Shown piece by piece: positions 1-9,317 of a stretch of DNA of 64,000 nt. The DNA comes from Negativicutes bacterium. GTDB taxonomy: Bacteria; Bacillota; Negativicutes; Anaeromusales; Anaeromusaceae. The stretch's first letter is position 1. Each line of letters begins with the position of its first letter. Under the pieces are notes generated by a model. It saw only the letters and a program-made list of their open reading frames with translations, was not told where the DNA came from and ran no database searches. Position numbers and translations under genes: made by a program. The stretch lies in contig SAAJ01000011.1 of NCBI GenBank assembly GCA_009929485.1, positions 1-64,000 of the forward strand, read 5' to 3'.

Positions 1-42
1 ATGTGAGTTATTTACTTTATGCTCATTTTTTTGTGCAAAAAA

Positions 43-146
43 ATGTTGAGGTAAACATGCTCTTGCGTGCTTACCCCAACATTTATTATAGAACCGAAAA
101 AATTCGACGCCCTTGGAGACATTCCTGCCAAGGGCGTCGAATTTTT
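43..146 (-). terminator. tandem terminators after the RND pump operon
   Basis: A perfect 19-bp stem (98-116 with 128-146, loop 117-127) lies just past the stop of the pump gene. A second, imperfect stem (43-54 with 71-82) follows and is succeeded on the minus strand by a run of seven T (36-42). Two hairpins in a row in the direction of transcription suggest efficient termination. Confidence 0.85.
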
Positions 147-163
147 ACAAAGAATTTCCGAAA

Positions 164-3100
164 TCACATTTGATGTTTCTTGGAACGCATGCTTTCCAAA
201 AGCAAATACACCAAAGGAACCACCACTAAAGTCAGCACCGTCGAAGTAATCAAACCGCCAACAAGAACAACCCCCATGGAAGAACGCATCTCCGCACCGG
301 CCCCAATTCCCATGGCTACAGGGAGCATACCAAAAATCATAGCCATCGTGGTCATTAGAATCGGGCGCAAACGCACCGATCCCGCCTCAACCAAGGCCTC
401 CCGAATCTCCCAGCCTTCTCGGCGCAGCTGATTCGTGTAGTCAATGAGCAAAATGGCGTTCTTCGTTACCAGGCCCATAAGCATGATAGCGCCAATTAAG
501 GAAATCATATTGATCGTCTTGCCTGTCATCATCAACGATAAAATGGCGCCTACCAGCGAAAACGGCAAGGACAGCATAATGGTCATGGGATGCACAAAGC
601 TTTCAAACTCCGCCGCCAGCACCATGTAGATCAAAATAACAGCTAAGAGAATGGCTTTACTGATTTGTCCAAATGCGCTGTTCATACTGTCAGCCTGGCC
701 AACAAATTTATAGGTATAGCCTAAAGGCAGGTTCAAATCTGGAATCAACGCCTTGACTTGGTTGAGAATCTCGCCGGCGGAAACGCCTACAGCGTTGGCG
801 TACACAATAACTTGCCGTTGCCTTGACTCGCGGTCAATCTGCGTCGGTCCTGCGCTGACTTTTACGTCAGCAATATCCGCCAAGCGTACAAAAGAGCCGT
901 TAGCCGTTGTACTGACACGCAAGTTGGCTACATCATCATAGCTAACGCGCCGTCCTTCCTGCAGCCGCAGACGGATATCATAATCATTACCGCCTACATT
1001 ATACTGATTTTTAGTTACAACTCCCAAAAAAGCCAATTGAATAATATCGCCGGCTGTGGCGGCAGTAATTCCCACGCTTCCTGCCTTAGCAGGATCCAGT
1101 TTTACATGGATCTGCGGTTCGTACTGCTCGCTGGAAATGTCAACATCCGCCGTTCCCGGCAGTTGCCGGATCATGTCGGCCAGTTCCTGAGCCTTTTGAT
1201 TCAGCACTTCCAGCTCCGGTCCGCGTAAGCCCAGCTGCACCGGGCGGCTGTCGCCGCGGCCAATCCCCTGATTGGTCACCACCGCTACTTTGAGGCCTTT
1301 AATTTTTCTGGTTTGCACCCGCAGATCGTTCATAATGTCATCCATCGTACGGTTGCGTTCTGAACCAGGTATCAAACGAACCCCTATAGTACCCTTATAA
1401 ATAGGATCGCGCCTAGCCCCAGTCACAACAAACGCCGATTGCAATTCTGGCAGCTCCAGCACCACTTTCTCCAAGGGCTGCGCCAACTGAATCATTTGAT
1501 CCTGAGACGTACCGGCAGGAGCGGAAAAGTTAATGGAAAACTCGCCCGAATCATAGCTTGGTTGAAACTCAACGCCTACAAAAGGCAGCAGCAAACCGTT
1601 AATAAACAAAGATAGAAAGGCGATTGCCACTAGCTTTTTAGGACGCTGCAGCGCCCAGCGCAGCACTTCCCGATAGATGTCGCGCAGCCACAAAAAAGAC
1701 TGCTCCCACAGATCCAGCGCCTTTTGAATAAAAGGCAGCGATTCTCGGCCGCCATGGCCTTTCAGCCAATACGCGGAGAGCATCGGCGTCAGGGTAAATG
1801 CCACAAAGAGAGAAAAGGTAACCGCAAAGGCAACAGTCAGACCAAACTGCTTAAAAAATTGTCCGACGACTTCCCCCATGCTGCCCACAGGCACGAACAC
1901 AGCTAAAATAGACAGCGTCGTCGCCAATACAGCCAGGGAGATTTCCTGCGTTCCTTCTTTGGCCGCCTGCAAGGGAGGTTTACCTTCTTCCATATGGCGG
2001 AAGATGTTCTCAATAACCACAATGGCATCGTCAATCAAAATACCTACGGCCAAACTCAACCCCATCAAAGACATATTGTTAAGGGTAAAATTCATCACTT
2101 TCATCAAAAAGAAGGTGGCAATAATGGACGTCGGAATGGCAATGGCCGAAATAAGCGTAGCCCGCACATTCTGCAAAAACAAAAAGGTAATGATAACCGC
2201 CAGAAAGCCGCCAAAAAGGAGCGAGACCATAACGTCTTCCACATTGTCCCGAATATAAGTGGAACTGTCACGTACAATGGTGACAGTAATATCCTTAGGA
2301 AGAACCCGCTCCTGCATGCTTTGCATCGCTTTTTTGGCACGTTCGGCCACATTAACCGTATTAGAGCCGGACTGCTTCTGCACCGCCACCATGACGCTAG
2401 GTTTGCCGTTAGTATGGGCAAAGCCCCGTTCCTCTGCATAGCTGTCTACGACTTCTACAACGTCACCGACACGAATGAGACGTCCGTCGCGGTTAGCCAG
2501 CACCAAATTACGCAATTCTTCTACCGACGTGTATTTCCCCAGGGTACGCACGGTCAGTTCCAAACTTTTGGCACTGACCTGCCCGCCCGGAGTGTCTATG
2601 TTTTGCGCATTTACTGCTTCATCTAGGTGCTGATACGTAATATTGTAGGCTTCCATTTTGGCCGGATCGATACGCAGTTGAATCTCCCGCAAGGTCGACC
2701 CAAATACATTGACATCGCCCACGCCATCCAGCCGCTGCAGCTCGTCTTTAACAATGTCTACCGCCAATTTACGAATTTCCTGGCGCGGCCGTTCATCCGA
2801 GGCCAAGCTGAAATAAATAATGGATTGCGCACTAATGTCAAAGCGCTGCACTACCGGTTCATCAATCTGATCCGGCAGCTTTTTGCGCACCCCTGCAACT
2901 TTTTCCCGCACTTCATTGGCCGCCATTTTGGGGTCAGTGCCAAATTCAAATTCCAAGGTAATTTGCGAAGAGCCTGTTTTAGAAATAGAAGATAAAGTCT
3001 TTATGCCGGATACCGAGCTAACCGCATCCTCGATCGGTTTGGTAACTAAAGTTTCCATTTCCTCCGGTGAAGCGCCGGTATAGGTTACCGTCACATTAAC

Positions 3101-3226
3101 AATAGGAAATTCCACATCTGGATACAAATCCAAACCAATGCCGGAATAGGAGCTCAGGCCAAATACCACCAGCAACAACACCAGCATGGTAGTAAAAACC
3201 GGCCGCCTGATAAATGTTTCGATCAT
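164..3226 (-). CDS. RND family multidrug efflux pump, inner-membrane subunit (HAE1/AcrB type)
   Basis: This is a proton-driven exporter of the hydrophobe/amphiphile efflux family. At 1020 residues it has the usual family length. The N-terminus (MIETFIRRPVFTTMLVLLL) is the typical first membrane helix, and two large periplasmic loops separate blocks of hydrophobic helices. The motif GILIDDAIVVIEN holds the Asp-Asp pair used for proton relay. The ATG overlaps the adaptor stop as ATGA and has GGAGG upstream, so the two genes are translationally coupled. No TolC-like outer-membrane channel lies in this operon, so one must be supplied from elsewhere. RND pumps imply an outer membrane, which fits a Negativicutes host. 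The substrate cannot be told from sequence. Confidence 0.95.
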   Translation of the reverse strand: MIETFIRRPVFTTMLVLLLVVFGLSSYSGIGLDLYPDVEFPIVNVTVTYTGASPEEMETLVTKPIEDAVSSVSGIKTLSSISKTGSSQITLEFEFGTDPKMAANEVREKVAGVRKKLPDQIDEPVVQRFDISAQSIIYFSLASDERPRQEIRKLAVDIVKDELQRLDGVGDVNVFGSTLREIQLRIDPAKMEAYNITYQHLDEAVNAQNIDTPGGQVSAKSLELTVRTLGKYTSVEELRNLVLANRDGRLIRVGDVVEVVDSYAEERGFAHTNGKPSVMVAVQKQSGSNTVNVAERAKKAMQSMQERVLPKDITVTIVRDSSTYIRDNVEDVMVSLLFGGFLAVIITFLFLQNVRATLISAIAIPTSIIATFFLMKVMNFTLNNMSLMGLSLAVGILIDDAIVVIENIFRHMEEGKPPLQAAKEGTQEISLAVLATTLSILAVFVPVGSMGEVVGQFFKQFGLTVAFAVTFSLFVAFTLTPMLSAYWLKGHGGRESLPFIQKALDLWEQSFLWLRDIYREVLRWALQRPKKLVAIAFLSLFINGLLLPFVGVEFQPSYDSGEFSINFSAPAGTSQDQMIQLAQPLEKVVLELPELQSAFVVTGARRDPIYKGTIGVRLIPGSERNRTMDDIMNDLRVQTRKIKGLKVAVVTNQGIGRGDSRPVQLGLRGPELEVLNQKAQELADMIRQLPGTADVDISSEQYEPQIHVKLDPAKAGSVGITAATAGDIIQLAFLGVVTKNQYNVGGNDYDIRLRLQEGRRVSYDDVANLRVSTTANGSFVRLADIADVKVSAGPTQIDRESRQRQVIVYANAVGVSAGEILNQVKALIPDLNLPLGYTYKFVGQADSMNSAFGQISKAILLAVILIYMVLAAEFESFVHPMTIMLSLPFSLVGAILSLMMTGKTINMISLIGAIMLMGLVTKNAILLIDYTNQLRREGWEIREALVEAGSVRLRPILMTTMAMIFGMLPVAMGIGAGAEMRSSMGVVLVGGLITSTVLTLVVVPLVYLLLESMRSKKHQM

Positions 3227-4374
3227 TTTGCGGCCTCCGCTTCACTGTCGCCTGCGTCAATTTTCGCTCCATCACGCAGTTTGTTCTGACCGGAAACCAC
3301 AATTTGTTCTCCCTCTTGCAAGCCTTCCAAAATTTCAGCCCAGCCGCCGCCAATATAACCGGTTTTCAGCAAGCGCTGCTGCACCCTTCTTTCAGCATTA
3401 ACCACATATACCGTTTTTTGGTCTTCCCTCATAACTAAAGCGCTTTCAGGCACAACCAAGGCATTGGGGTGCGCCGCGCCTGTCACTTCCGCCTTAGCGA
3501 ACATGCCCGGCTTCAAGATCCCTGTAGGATTCGAAATCTCAATTTCCGCCATAAAGGCCCGGGAAGCCGTCGCCGCCGAGGGCGACACACGCACAATAAC
3601 TCCCTCAAAGATTTGATTCCCCAAAGCCTCTATCCGCACAGACACTTTCTTTCCCACAGCAACATCACTTACCTGCGCTTCACCGACGGTTACCTTCGCC
3701 AGCAGAGACGTTAAATCGGCCACCGTTACAATAGCTGTGCCCAGTTTGGTATAGCCCCCAGACTGCAAAAAACGTTTGGTAATTACACCGCCCTTAGGAG
3801 ACCGGACCTGAGTATGATCCAGTTTAGCCTTGGCTAAAGCCAAACTCCCCTCATAAGAACGTACCTGGCCGATAGCCAAGTCGCGCTTCGTCCTAGCCGT
3901 ATCCAAAGAGGAAACTGACACAGCGCCTTGTTCCGACAAAGATTCCATGCGCTGCAAATCCAGCCTCGCCTGTTCTAAATCCGCTTTCTTCGACAACAGG
4001 TTTCCTTCCGCCTGAATAACCTGCGCTTCCAGCTCCGCCGTATCCATTTGCGCCAGCAAGGTTCCCGCAGCTACTTGATCGCCTTCTTCTACGAGCACGC
4101 GATCAAGACGGCCATCCACCTTCGCAGATACGTCTGCATTCCAGACAGGCTCCAAACTGCCCGAAAAAATCAGTACCGGCTGCAAATTTTGGCGTCCAAC
4201 TACAGCAGTCGTAACATTGGGTATTTTCCCCTGGGCCATGCGGGCCGCGCGCTCTTTATTCGCTGAAATATTGCTGTAGATACGAAAGCCAATGACCGCG
4301 GACAATACGACTACAACTAGAACCGTGACTGTAAGTATCTTTTTCTTCCGTGTCACCCTTGCTTCAACTCCCAT
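3223..4374 (-). CDS. RND efflux periplasmic adaptor (membrane fusion protein)
   Basis: The adaptor links the inner-membrane pump to an outer-membrane channel. The 383-residue protein has an N-terminal membrane anchor (about residues 10-30). It then shows a lipoyl/barrel-sandwich half (PVWNADVSAKVDGRLDRVLV), an alpha-helical hairpin rich in Glu, Lys and Leu (about 95-165), the second lipoyl half (VRSPKGGVITKRFLQSGGYT) and beta-barrel domains. No lipobox Cys is visible at the N-terminus, so it is probably anchored by the helix. It is the first gene of a two-gene operon. An in-frame GTG at codon 7 with GGGAG eleven bases upstream is an alternative start. A palindrome at 4383-4403 may be its operator. 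Confidence 0.93.
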   Translation of the reverse strand: MGVEARVTRKKKILTVTVLVVVVLSAVIGFRIYSNISANKERAARMAQGKIPNVTTAVVGRQNLQPVLIFSGSLEPVWNADVSAKVDGRLDRVLVEEGDQVAAGTLLAQMDTAELEAQVIQAEGNLLSKKADLEQARLDLQRMESLSEQGAVSVSSLDTARTKRDLAIGQVRSYEGSLALAKAKLDHTQVRSPKGGVITKRFLQSGGYTKLGTAIVTVADLTSLLAKVTVGEAQVSDVAVGKKVSVRIEALGNQIFEGVIVRVSPSAATASRAFMAEIEISNPTGILKPGMFAKAEVTGAAHPNALVVPESALVMREDQKTVYVVNAERRVQQRLLKTGYIGGGWAEILEGLQEGEQIVVSGQNKLRDGAKIDAGDSEAEAAK

Positions 4375-4382
4375 TTCTCATC

Positions 4383-4403
4383 TATGTTGTTTATACAACT
4401 ATA
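4383..4403. promoter_or_regulatory. palindrome upstream of the efflux operon, candidate repressor operator
   Basis: GTTGT and ACAAC arms (4386-4390 and 4395-4399), flanked by TA on both sides, form a near-perfect palindrome 9-29 bases before the adaptor start. Palindromes of this size are typical sites for TetR or MarR regulators of efflux pumps. No such regulator gene is in the window, and I could not place a convincing promoter. Confidence 0.35.
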
Positions 4404-4462
4404 ATTACAAACATTTAAAATGATTCCACTTATAAAGAAAAATTCCTCCCACAATAGCAATA

Positions 4463-4506
4463 AAAAATACTCTTGTTTGGAAAATTCTCCAACCAAGAGT
4501 ATTTTT
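4463..4506 (-). terminator. terminator after aroB
   Basis: Stem 4463-4480 pairs with 4489-4506 with one mismatch. Its A-rich foot gives a T-run on the minus strand. It lies six bases past the aroB stop and closes the aromatic/pilus gene run. Confidence 0.85.
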
Positions 4507-4511
4507 GTTTT

Positions 4512-5603
4512 TCATTTACCGCAAATATAACATAATGCCGCTAGTACATCCGCCTCAGTTACTTGCTTAGTCACTAAAGCCGTTCCAGCTTCCTGCAGCA
4601 ACACCCAGTGCAGCGTCCCTTCAGCCACTTTTTTATCATGCATTAAAAGCGGCGCCAATTGCTCCGCAGAACATACCGTGCTCCGTATGGGAAGAGCAAT
4701 GGCTTTTAAAATGCGCTCCAGCCGTTCACATGTTCCCGGAGCCGTCACGCCGCAGAGTTCTCCCAAGTAAGCCGCTCCGATCATGCCAATCGCCACCGCT
4801 TCGCCGTGAATATACTGTGCAAAGCCAGTAGCGCTTTCCAAGGCGTGGCCCATCGTATGGCCAAAATTCAAAAGCGCTCTCCGGCCTGTTTCCTTCTCGT
4901 CTTCCGCTACAATCGCCGCTTTATGGCGACAGCAAACGCCAATAACGTATTCTATTTCTGCGCAGCTCTTTTGACGCAAAGCCTCCGCATGCTTCTCCAG
5001 CCATTCCAGAAACGACGCGTCAAAAATCGCTCCGTACTTCACGACCTCCGCCAAGCCGCCGGCCCATTCGCGTTCTGGCAGGGTATCTAGGGTCGCCACA
5101 TCCGCCGCTACCAAATGCGGCTGATAGAAGGCGCCGATCAGATTCTTGCCCTGCGGATGGTTCACCGCGACTTTGCCGCCCACGCTGGAATCCACCTGCG
5201 CCAATAAGGTCGTCGGCAGCTGCACAAAAGGAACCCCCCGTAAAAACGTAGCCGCCACAAATCCCGCCAAATCCCCTACAACACCGCCGCCTAAAGCCAT
5301 AATAGGCCGCTTTCGGTCAATTCCCGCCAGCAGCGCTTCATCATACAGCCGTTGGGCCCAAGCGAAGGTTTTGGCACTTTCACCGGCCGGAACCACAGCC
5401 AAGCGTACTTGCCATCCCGCCGCCTCTAATACGTTTTTCACGGCCTCGCCATATAAAGGCCGCACATTCTCATCTGTCACCACCAGCGTTTTTCCCGCCT
5501 TCAAGGCCGCTTGCGAACACAAAGCCGGTAATTGTCCCAACACTCCGGCTGCAATATGAATCTCGTACCTTCTTTCACCGGTGACCACTTCTACGATGTC
5601 CAC
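4512..5603 (-). CDS. aroB: 3-dehydroquinate synthase
   Basis: This cytoplasmic, NAD- and metal-dependent enzyme converts DAHP to 3-dehydroquinate, step 2 of the shikimate pathway. The 363 residues match family length. The nucleotide-binding segment GGGVVGDLAGFVA (about 105-117), the PTTLLAQVDSSVGGK active-site stretch and the metal-ligand region GHTMGHALE are all present. The GTG start is chosen because AAGGAGG sits eight bases upstream. The gene overlaps the 3' end of aroK by 29 bases and is the last gene before a terminator. Confidence 0.97.
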   Translation of the reverse strand: MDIVEVVTGERRYEIHIAAGVLGQLPALCSQAALKAGKTLVVTDENVRPLYGEAVKNVLEAAGWQVRLAVVPAGESAKTFAWAQRLYDEALLAGIDRKRPIMALGGGVVGDLAGFVAATFLRGVPFVQLPTTLLAQVDSSVGGKVAVNHPQGKNLIGAFYQPHLVAADVATLDTLPEREWAGGLAEVVKYGAIFDASFLEWLEKHAEALRQKSCAEIEYVIGVCCRHKAAIVAEDEKETGRRALLNFGHTMGHALESATGFAQYIHGEAVAIGMIGAAYLGELCGVTAPGTCERLERILKAIALPIRSTVCSAEQLAPLLMHDKKVAEGTLHWVLLQEAGTALVTKQVTEADVLAALCYICGK

Positions 5604-6123
5604 GCAACCAGCCTCCTTGCCTTACAAACTCCACTATTTTTTCCGCTATTTCCTGCGGCCCGCATTCGCTTGTATCAATAACTACGTCTGCTGCTTGCGT
5701 ATATACCTCTTCACGCTGGGTCAACAAGGAGCGCACGCGTTCTTCCCGTTCTTCTACCGCTAACAACGGGCGACTTTGACGTCGGCCGGTACGCTCCAAA
5801 ATAACTTCCGGCGAGGCTTGGAGTAAAACCAAAATTCCATTGCGCCGCAAGCGCTTTACATTCTCCTCGTCCAGAACCACACCGCCGCCGGTAGCAATGA
5901 CGGTACCTGTATAGCGCGACAGGCGAGCAATCATTTCCTTTTCCTTGCCGCGAAAAACTGCTTCGCCGGCTTGCTCGAAAATCTCGGAAATGCTTTTTCC
6001 TTCCTGGCTTTCTAATTTACGATCGCTGTCAACGAAAGGGTAGCCAAGTCTTGCCGCTAAAATCCTACCAATCGTAGTCTTGCCAGTTCCCATAAAGCCA
6101 ATTAGAACAAGATTGCGTCTCAT
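5575..6123 (-). CDS. aroK: shikimate kinase
   Basis: The enzyme phosphorylates shikimate to shikimate 3-phosphate using ATP. At 182 residues it is normal in length. The P-loop GFMGTGKT (9-16), the shikimate-binding DSDRKLE region, and GGGVVLDEE are intact, followed by an Arg-containing lid (RTGRRQSRPLL). Its ATG overlaps the aroC stop by four bases. The last 20 or so residues are basic and overlap the aroB start, and may be a non-essential tail. Confidence 0.96.
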   Translation of the reverse strand: MRRNLVLIGFMGTGKTTIGRILAARLGYPFVDSDRKLESQEGKSISEIFEQAGEAVFRGKEKEMIARLSRYTGTVIATGGGVVLDEENVKRLRRNGILVLLQASPEVILERTGRRQSRPLLAVEEREERVRSLLTQREEVYTQAADVVIDTSECGPQEIAEKIVEFVRQGGWLRGHRRSGHR

Positions 6124-7274
6124 GCTCGCTGCTCCAAACGCTGTTTATAAGCTGCAATGTTATGTTTTAGGTCCTGGAAACAATCGCCGCCAAATTGCTC
6201 GCTAATTACCTGCGCCAAAGTAATGGACAGCATGGCTTCCGCCACTACTGCCGCTGCCGGCACAGCACAGACATCGCTGCGTTCCTTGCAGGCGTCTACG
6301 GCCGCCTTAGTCCGCAAATCCACCGTCGCCAACGGCTGCATTAACGTGGGAATCGGCTTCATTACGAGGCGCAGCCACAACACTTCCCCGTTGCTCATGC
6401 CGCCTTCTAAACCACCGGCATGATTGGTGCGGCGAAAAAAGCCTTTAGGGTCAGCATGAAAAATTTCATCATGCGCTTGGCTTCCAGACAAGTTTGCATA
6501 TTGGAAGCCTTCGCCAAACTCAACGCCTTTAATGGCGGGAATCGAAACCATGGCCGCCGCCAAGCGCGCATCCAAGCGCCGATCTCCTTGGGCATAGGTG
6601 CCAAGTCCCGCCCACAGTCCGTCTGCAAAGAGCTCGATCACGCCGCCTAGGGTATCGCCTGTGCTCTGCGCCTCTGCTACTCTCTGTTTCATAGCCAGCG
6701 AAGCCGCCTCATCCAGACAAGCTGTCTGCGAATCCGGCTGCCGCCAAGCCTGAAAAGCCTCCATACCTTGCAACGGTGATTTCACGCCGCCTAAATTGAC
6801 AACATGAGAACGCACCTGGACGCCTAAGGCTGCTAAAAGCTGTTTGCATACCCCGCCGGCCGCTACGCGCGCTGCCGTTTCTCTAGCGCTGGCTCGTTCC
6901 AGAATATCGCGCGCATCCTGACGGTCATACTTTAATACGCCAGTTAGATCCGCATGCCCAGGCCGCACGGCAGTAACCGCTTCCCCTGCGGGGGCCCCGA
7001 AAGGCGCCATTCTATCCAGCCAATTGGCATGATCCCGGTTCTCCACCACCAAAGTCAAAGGCGAACCTAGGGTTTCCCCAAAGCGCACGCCTGATGTAAC
7101 CCGGACTGTATCGGTTTCTATCGCCATCCTGCCGCCGCGACCTACGCCCTGTTGCCGACGCGCCATCTCTTGTTGCAGCAACTTCTCTTCCAGCTTTACC
7201 CCTGCGGGCACTCCTTCCATAATCACCGTCAAAGATGGTCCATGTGATTCTCCCGCAGTCAAATACCGTATCAT
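6120..7274 (-). CDS. aroC: chorismate synthase
   Basis: This FMN-dependent enzyme eliminates phosphate from EPSP to give chorismate. The 384-residue protein carries the three signature regions GESHGPSL, RPGHADLTGVLKYD and RASARETAARVAAG. GGAGG lies eight bases before the ATG. It sits 24 bases after the end of the pilO-like gene, which places the shikimate genes directly downstream of pilus genes. EPSP synthase (aroA), aroD and aroE are not in this window. Confidence 0.97.
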   Translation of the reverse strand: MIRYLTAGESHGPSLTVIMEGVPAGVKLEEKLLQQEMARRQQGVGRGGRMAIETDTVRVTSGVRFGETLGSPLTLVVENRDHANWLDRMAPFGAPAGEAVTAVRPGHADLTGVLKYDRQDARDILERASARETAARVAAGGVCKQLLAALGVQVRSHVVNLGGVKSPLQGMEAFQAWRQPDSQTACLDEAASLAMKQRVAEAQSTGDTLGGVIELFADGLWAGLGTYAQGDRRLDARLAAAMVSIPAIKGVEFGEGFQYANLSGSQAHDEIFHADPKGFFRRTNHAGGLEGGMSNGEVLWLRLVMKPIPTLMQPLATVDLRTKAAVDACKERSDVCAVPAAAVVAEAMLSITLAQVISEQFGGDCFQDLKHNIAAYKQRLEQRA

Positions 7275-7298
7275 GATCGCGCCCTCCTGCTTTATGCT

Positions 7299-7859
7299 TC
7301 AATTCTCTTTATCACAGTATATAGTAATAGTAAGCTTTGCTTGCACATTTTCTTGCTGCTCCTGCAAAACCAGGCTTTGCAATACTGCCAACCGATTCAG
7401 TTTTCCCAGGGACGTCAAAAAAAGCTGCATATTTTGAAACGAGCCGCGCGCCGCCAATTCCACAGGAAGCTGAAGCCATGAGGCCTCTTGTTGCACCTCT
7501 CTAGGACGCACCTGCACAATCGCTACCCCGGAATCTCGCGCCGCCTGCTCCACCTCCAGCAAAAACGAGCCCACCTCCGGCCCCGGTGGTAGTTTCTGCT
7601 GCAGCAACACATACTTTTCTTGCAGCAACAGTTTCCTGGAACGTTGATCCTGCAAGCCATACTTCTCCAATTGTTCGTTTTTTTCTTCTTGCTGCCTGGT
7701 TTGCGCTTCCAACGCCAGCAGCCGCTCACGGCATGGCATAATATAAGAAAAAACAATTCCCATAAACAAAAGAAAAACGCTCACCAAAAAAGCACCTGAT
7801 TTACGCAACAAAGACTGGTTCTGCCAAAAACGATAAAAAGAAAGCAAGGAAACCTTCAT
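7299..7859 (-). CDS. pilO: type IV pilus inner-membrane assembly protein, PilO-like
   Basis: PilO forms a dimer with PilN in the inner membrane as part of the pilus alignment complex. The 186-residue protein has a short cytoplasmic N-terminus, one membrane helix (about 23-42, SGAFLVSVFLLFMGIVFSYI), a coiled coil rich in Gln, Glu and Leu (about 48-95), and a C-terminal ferredoxin-like domain. Its ATG overlaps the pilN stop by four bases. It is the last pilus gene before aroC. No PilP or secretin PilQ follows, which is normal in Firmicutes without a secretin but worth noting in a diderm. Confidence 0.8.
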   Translation of the reverse strand: MKVSLLSFYRFWQNQSLLRKSGAFLVSVFLLFMGIVFSYIMPCRERLLALEAQTRQQEEKNEQLEKYGLQDQRSRKLLLQEKYVLLQQKLPPGPEVGSFLLEVEQAARDSGVAIVQVRPREVQQEASWLQLPVELAARGSFQNMQLFLTSLGKLNRLAVLQSLVLQEQQENVQAKLTITIYCDKEN

Positions 7860-8383
7860 CTCCCTTTAAAACGTAACGACAATTCAAAATGATCCAGCCT
7901 CTGCTCATCCGCCTCTACCAAACCTAGGCTTAGGCCGCTAAATGACGGCTGGTTCTCTAGATTCTTCATAAAAGCCACTAAATCCCGTTGCGTAAGCGCC
8001 ATCCCCTTTAAGCGCAATTGACCGCCTGCTTCAGCACTGATTTCCTGCAACCAGACTTGCGGCGGCAGCCTCTGTCCAAGAGTTTCTAAGGCATAGCCCC
8101 AAGGAAGGCTCCTCTGCAGCACCTGCTGCACACGACGCCCCTTGCTTTCAATTTGCTCCTGCAACTGTGCTTCTTCTCGTCGGGACGCCTCCACCGGCAG
8201 CAACAGCTGATAGTGATTCCAAGCCTGCTGCCATTTTTCTTCTTGCCGTTGCAACAGGCAGAAATAAAAAAAGCTTAAAGTCATTGCCAAAACAAAAAAA
8301 ACACCTGTAAGAAACCATACTAATTTTTGTAACCGATCCCGGCCGCCGCGTTGAGCTAGCGGCAGAAAGTTAACGCAAACCAC
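7856..8383 (-). CDS. pilN: type IV pilus assembly protein, PilN-like
   Basis: The start VNFLP, the conserved N-terminal segment by which PilN binds PilM, is followed by a membrane helix (about 22-45), a coiled coil, and a C-terminal ferredoxin-like fold with the typical WLQEISAEAGGQLRLKG strand pattern. At 175 residues it is of normal length. The start is a GTG with a G-rich Shine-Dalgarno sequence. It overlaps the end of pilM by 14 bases and the start of pilO by four, as in the usual pilM-N-O order. Confidence 0.82.
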   Translation of the reverse strand: MVCVNFLPLAQRGGRDRLQKLVWFLTGVFFVLAMTLSFFYFCLLQRQEEKWQQAWNHYQLLLPVEASRREEAQLQEQIESKGRRVQQVLQRSLPWGYALETLGQRLPPQVWLQEISAEAGGQLRLKGMALTQRDLVAFMKNLENQPSFSGLSLGLVEADEQRLDHFELSLRFKGR

Positions 8384-9311
8384 TTTGGACCCCCCTCATG
8401 GCCAAACCGATGCTAAGAGACAAGGCCGGAGCCGCCGTCTCTAAAAACGACTTGTCAAAAAGAGGCGCCGCGGTTACCTGCTGCCAACAAGCATTCTGCA
8501 GCACAGGCAACCCAGTCTGTTTGGCTGCAACTCGTCCTAACGCCTCTTTCTCTAGAAGTTCGCCTCCTAAATAAATGCTTTGCAGAGGATACTCCGCATG
8601 CAAAGCCTGATAAGCCGCCGTTCTTTCCGTTAAGACTGCCGCCAATTCCACTATAGAAAGCTCTGTTTCCGTTCCGTCTATCGTTTCGACGGCCCCAGGA
8701 ATCCCTTGATGAACAAAACACAAATGCGCATGTTCCGCTTCCACCTTAACCAAAAGCGCCTCTTCAGGCTCCCCGTTGGCTCGCGCGAAAGCCACAGCTT
8801 CAGGTTCCACCGCAGCCAGCTTCATTCCCGCCTCGCCGGCTGCAGCAGCAAGCCAGTCAACACGCTCTCTAAGTGCGGCAGCAGCAAACACCAAGGTGTC
8901 CCCAGCAACAGAATCACTCTCCAGAACAGCCGCATCATAATAATACTGTTTAGCCTCCTCTGCCAGAAAAGGCTGCAATTCCCAGCGCGCTGCTTCCAAG
9001 AGTTCCTTTTCAGGCATAAACGGCAAGCGAAGCACTTGAAAACAGGAGTGCTCTGCTCCAATACCCGCCACAGCAACTTCTGCCTGCATACCGTTACGGC
9101 CTATGGCATCTCGCAGAAGTTCCCCGGCTATTTGAGAAGAAACCGCCTTCTCCCCCCGCGGCCTGTCTTCAATAGCAAATTGCCGTAAGCTCATCGGCCC
9201 GTCAGGTGTTTGCCCCAGTTCCGCTACTGTTAGATGGATGGCGCCAAATTCAAACCCCACAGCTGCCACAGATTTCCGTCGCCGCCAAATCTGCCGCATC
9301 CGCTCCCACAA
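8370..9311 (-). CDS. pilM: type IV pilus actin-like assembly protein, PilM-like
   Basis: PilM is a cytoplasmic actin/FtsA-fold ATP-binding protein that binds the N-terminus of PilN. The 313-residue protein shows VGFEFGAIHLTVAELG as phosphate-1 strand-turn, PFMPEKELLEAARWELQPFL (the PilM/EpsL-like signature) near residue 100, and IYLGGELLEK as the adenosine motif region. The phosphate-1 region is degenerate compared with classical PilM (GxDxG-type), so ATP binding is uncertain and GspL-like behaviour is possible. A TTG start at 9311 or an ATG four codons later are both possible. Confidence 0.78.
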   Translation of the reverse strand: MWERMRQIWRRRKSVAAVGFEFGAIHLTVAELGQTPDGPMSLRQFAIEDRPRGEKAVSSQIAGELLRDAIGRNGMQAEVAVAGIGAEHSCFQVLRLPFMPEKELLEAARWELQPFLAEEAKQYYYDAAVLESDSVAGDTLVFAAAALRERVDWLAAAAGEAGMKLAAVEPEAVAFARANGEPEEALLVKVEAEHAHLCFVHQGIPGAVETIDGTETELSIVELAAVLTERTAAYQALHAEYPLQSIYLGGELLEKEALGRVAAKQTGLPVLQNACWQQVTAAPLFDKSFLETAAPALSLSIGLAMRGVQSGLR

Positions 9312-9317
9312 AGTTCT

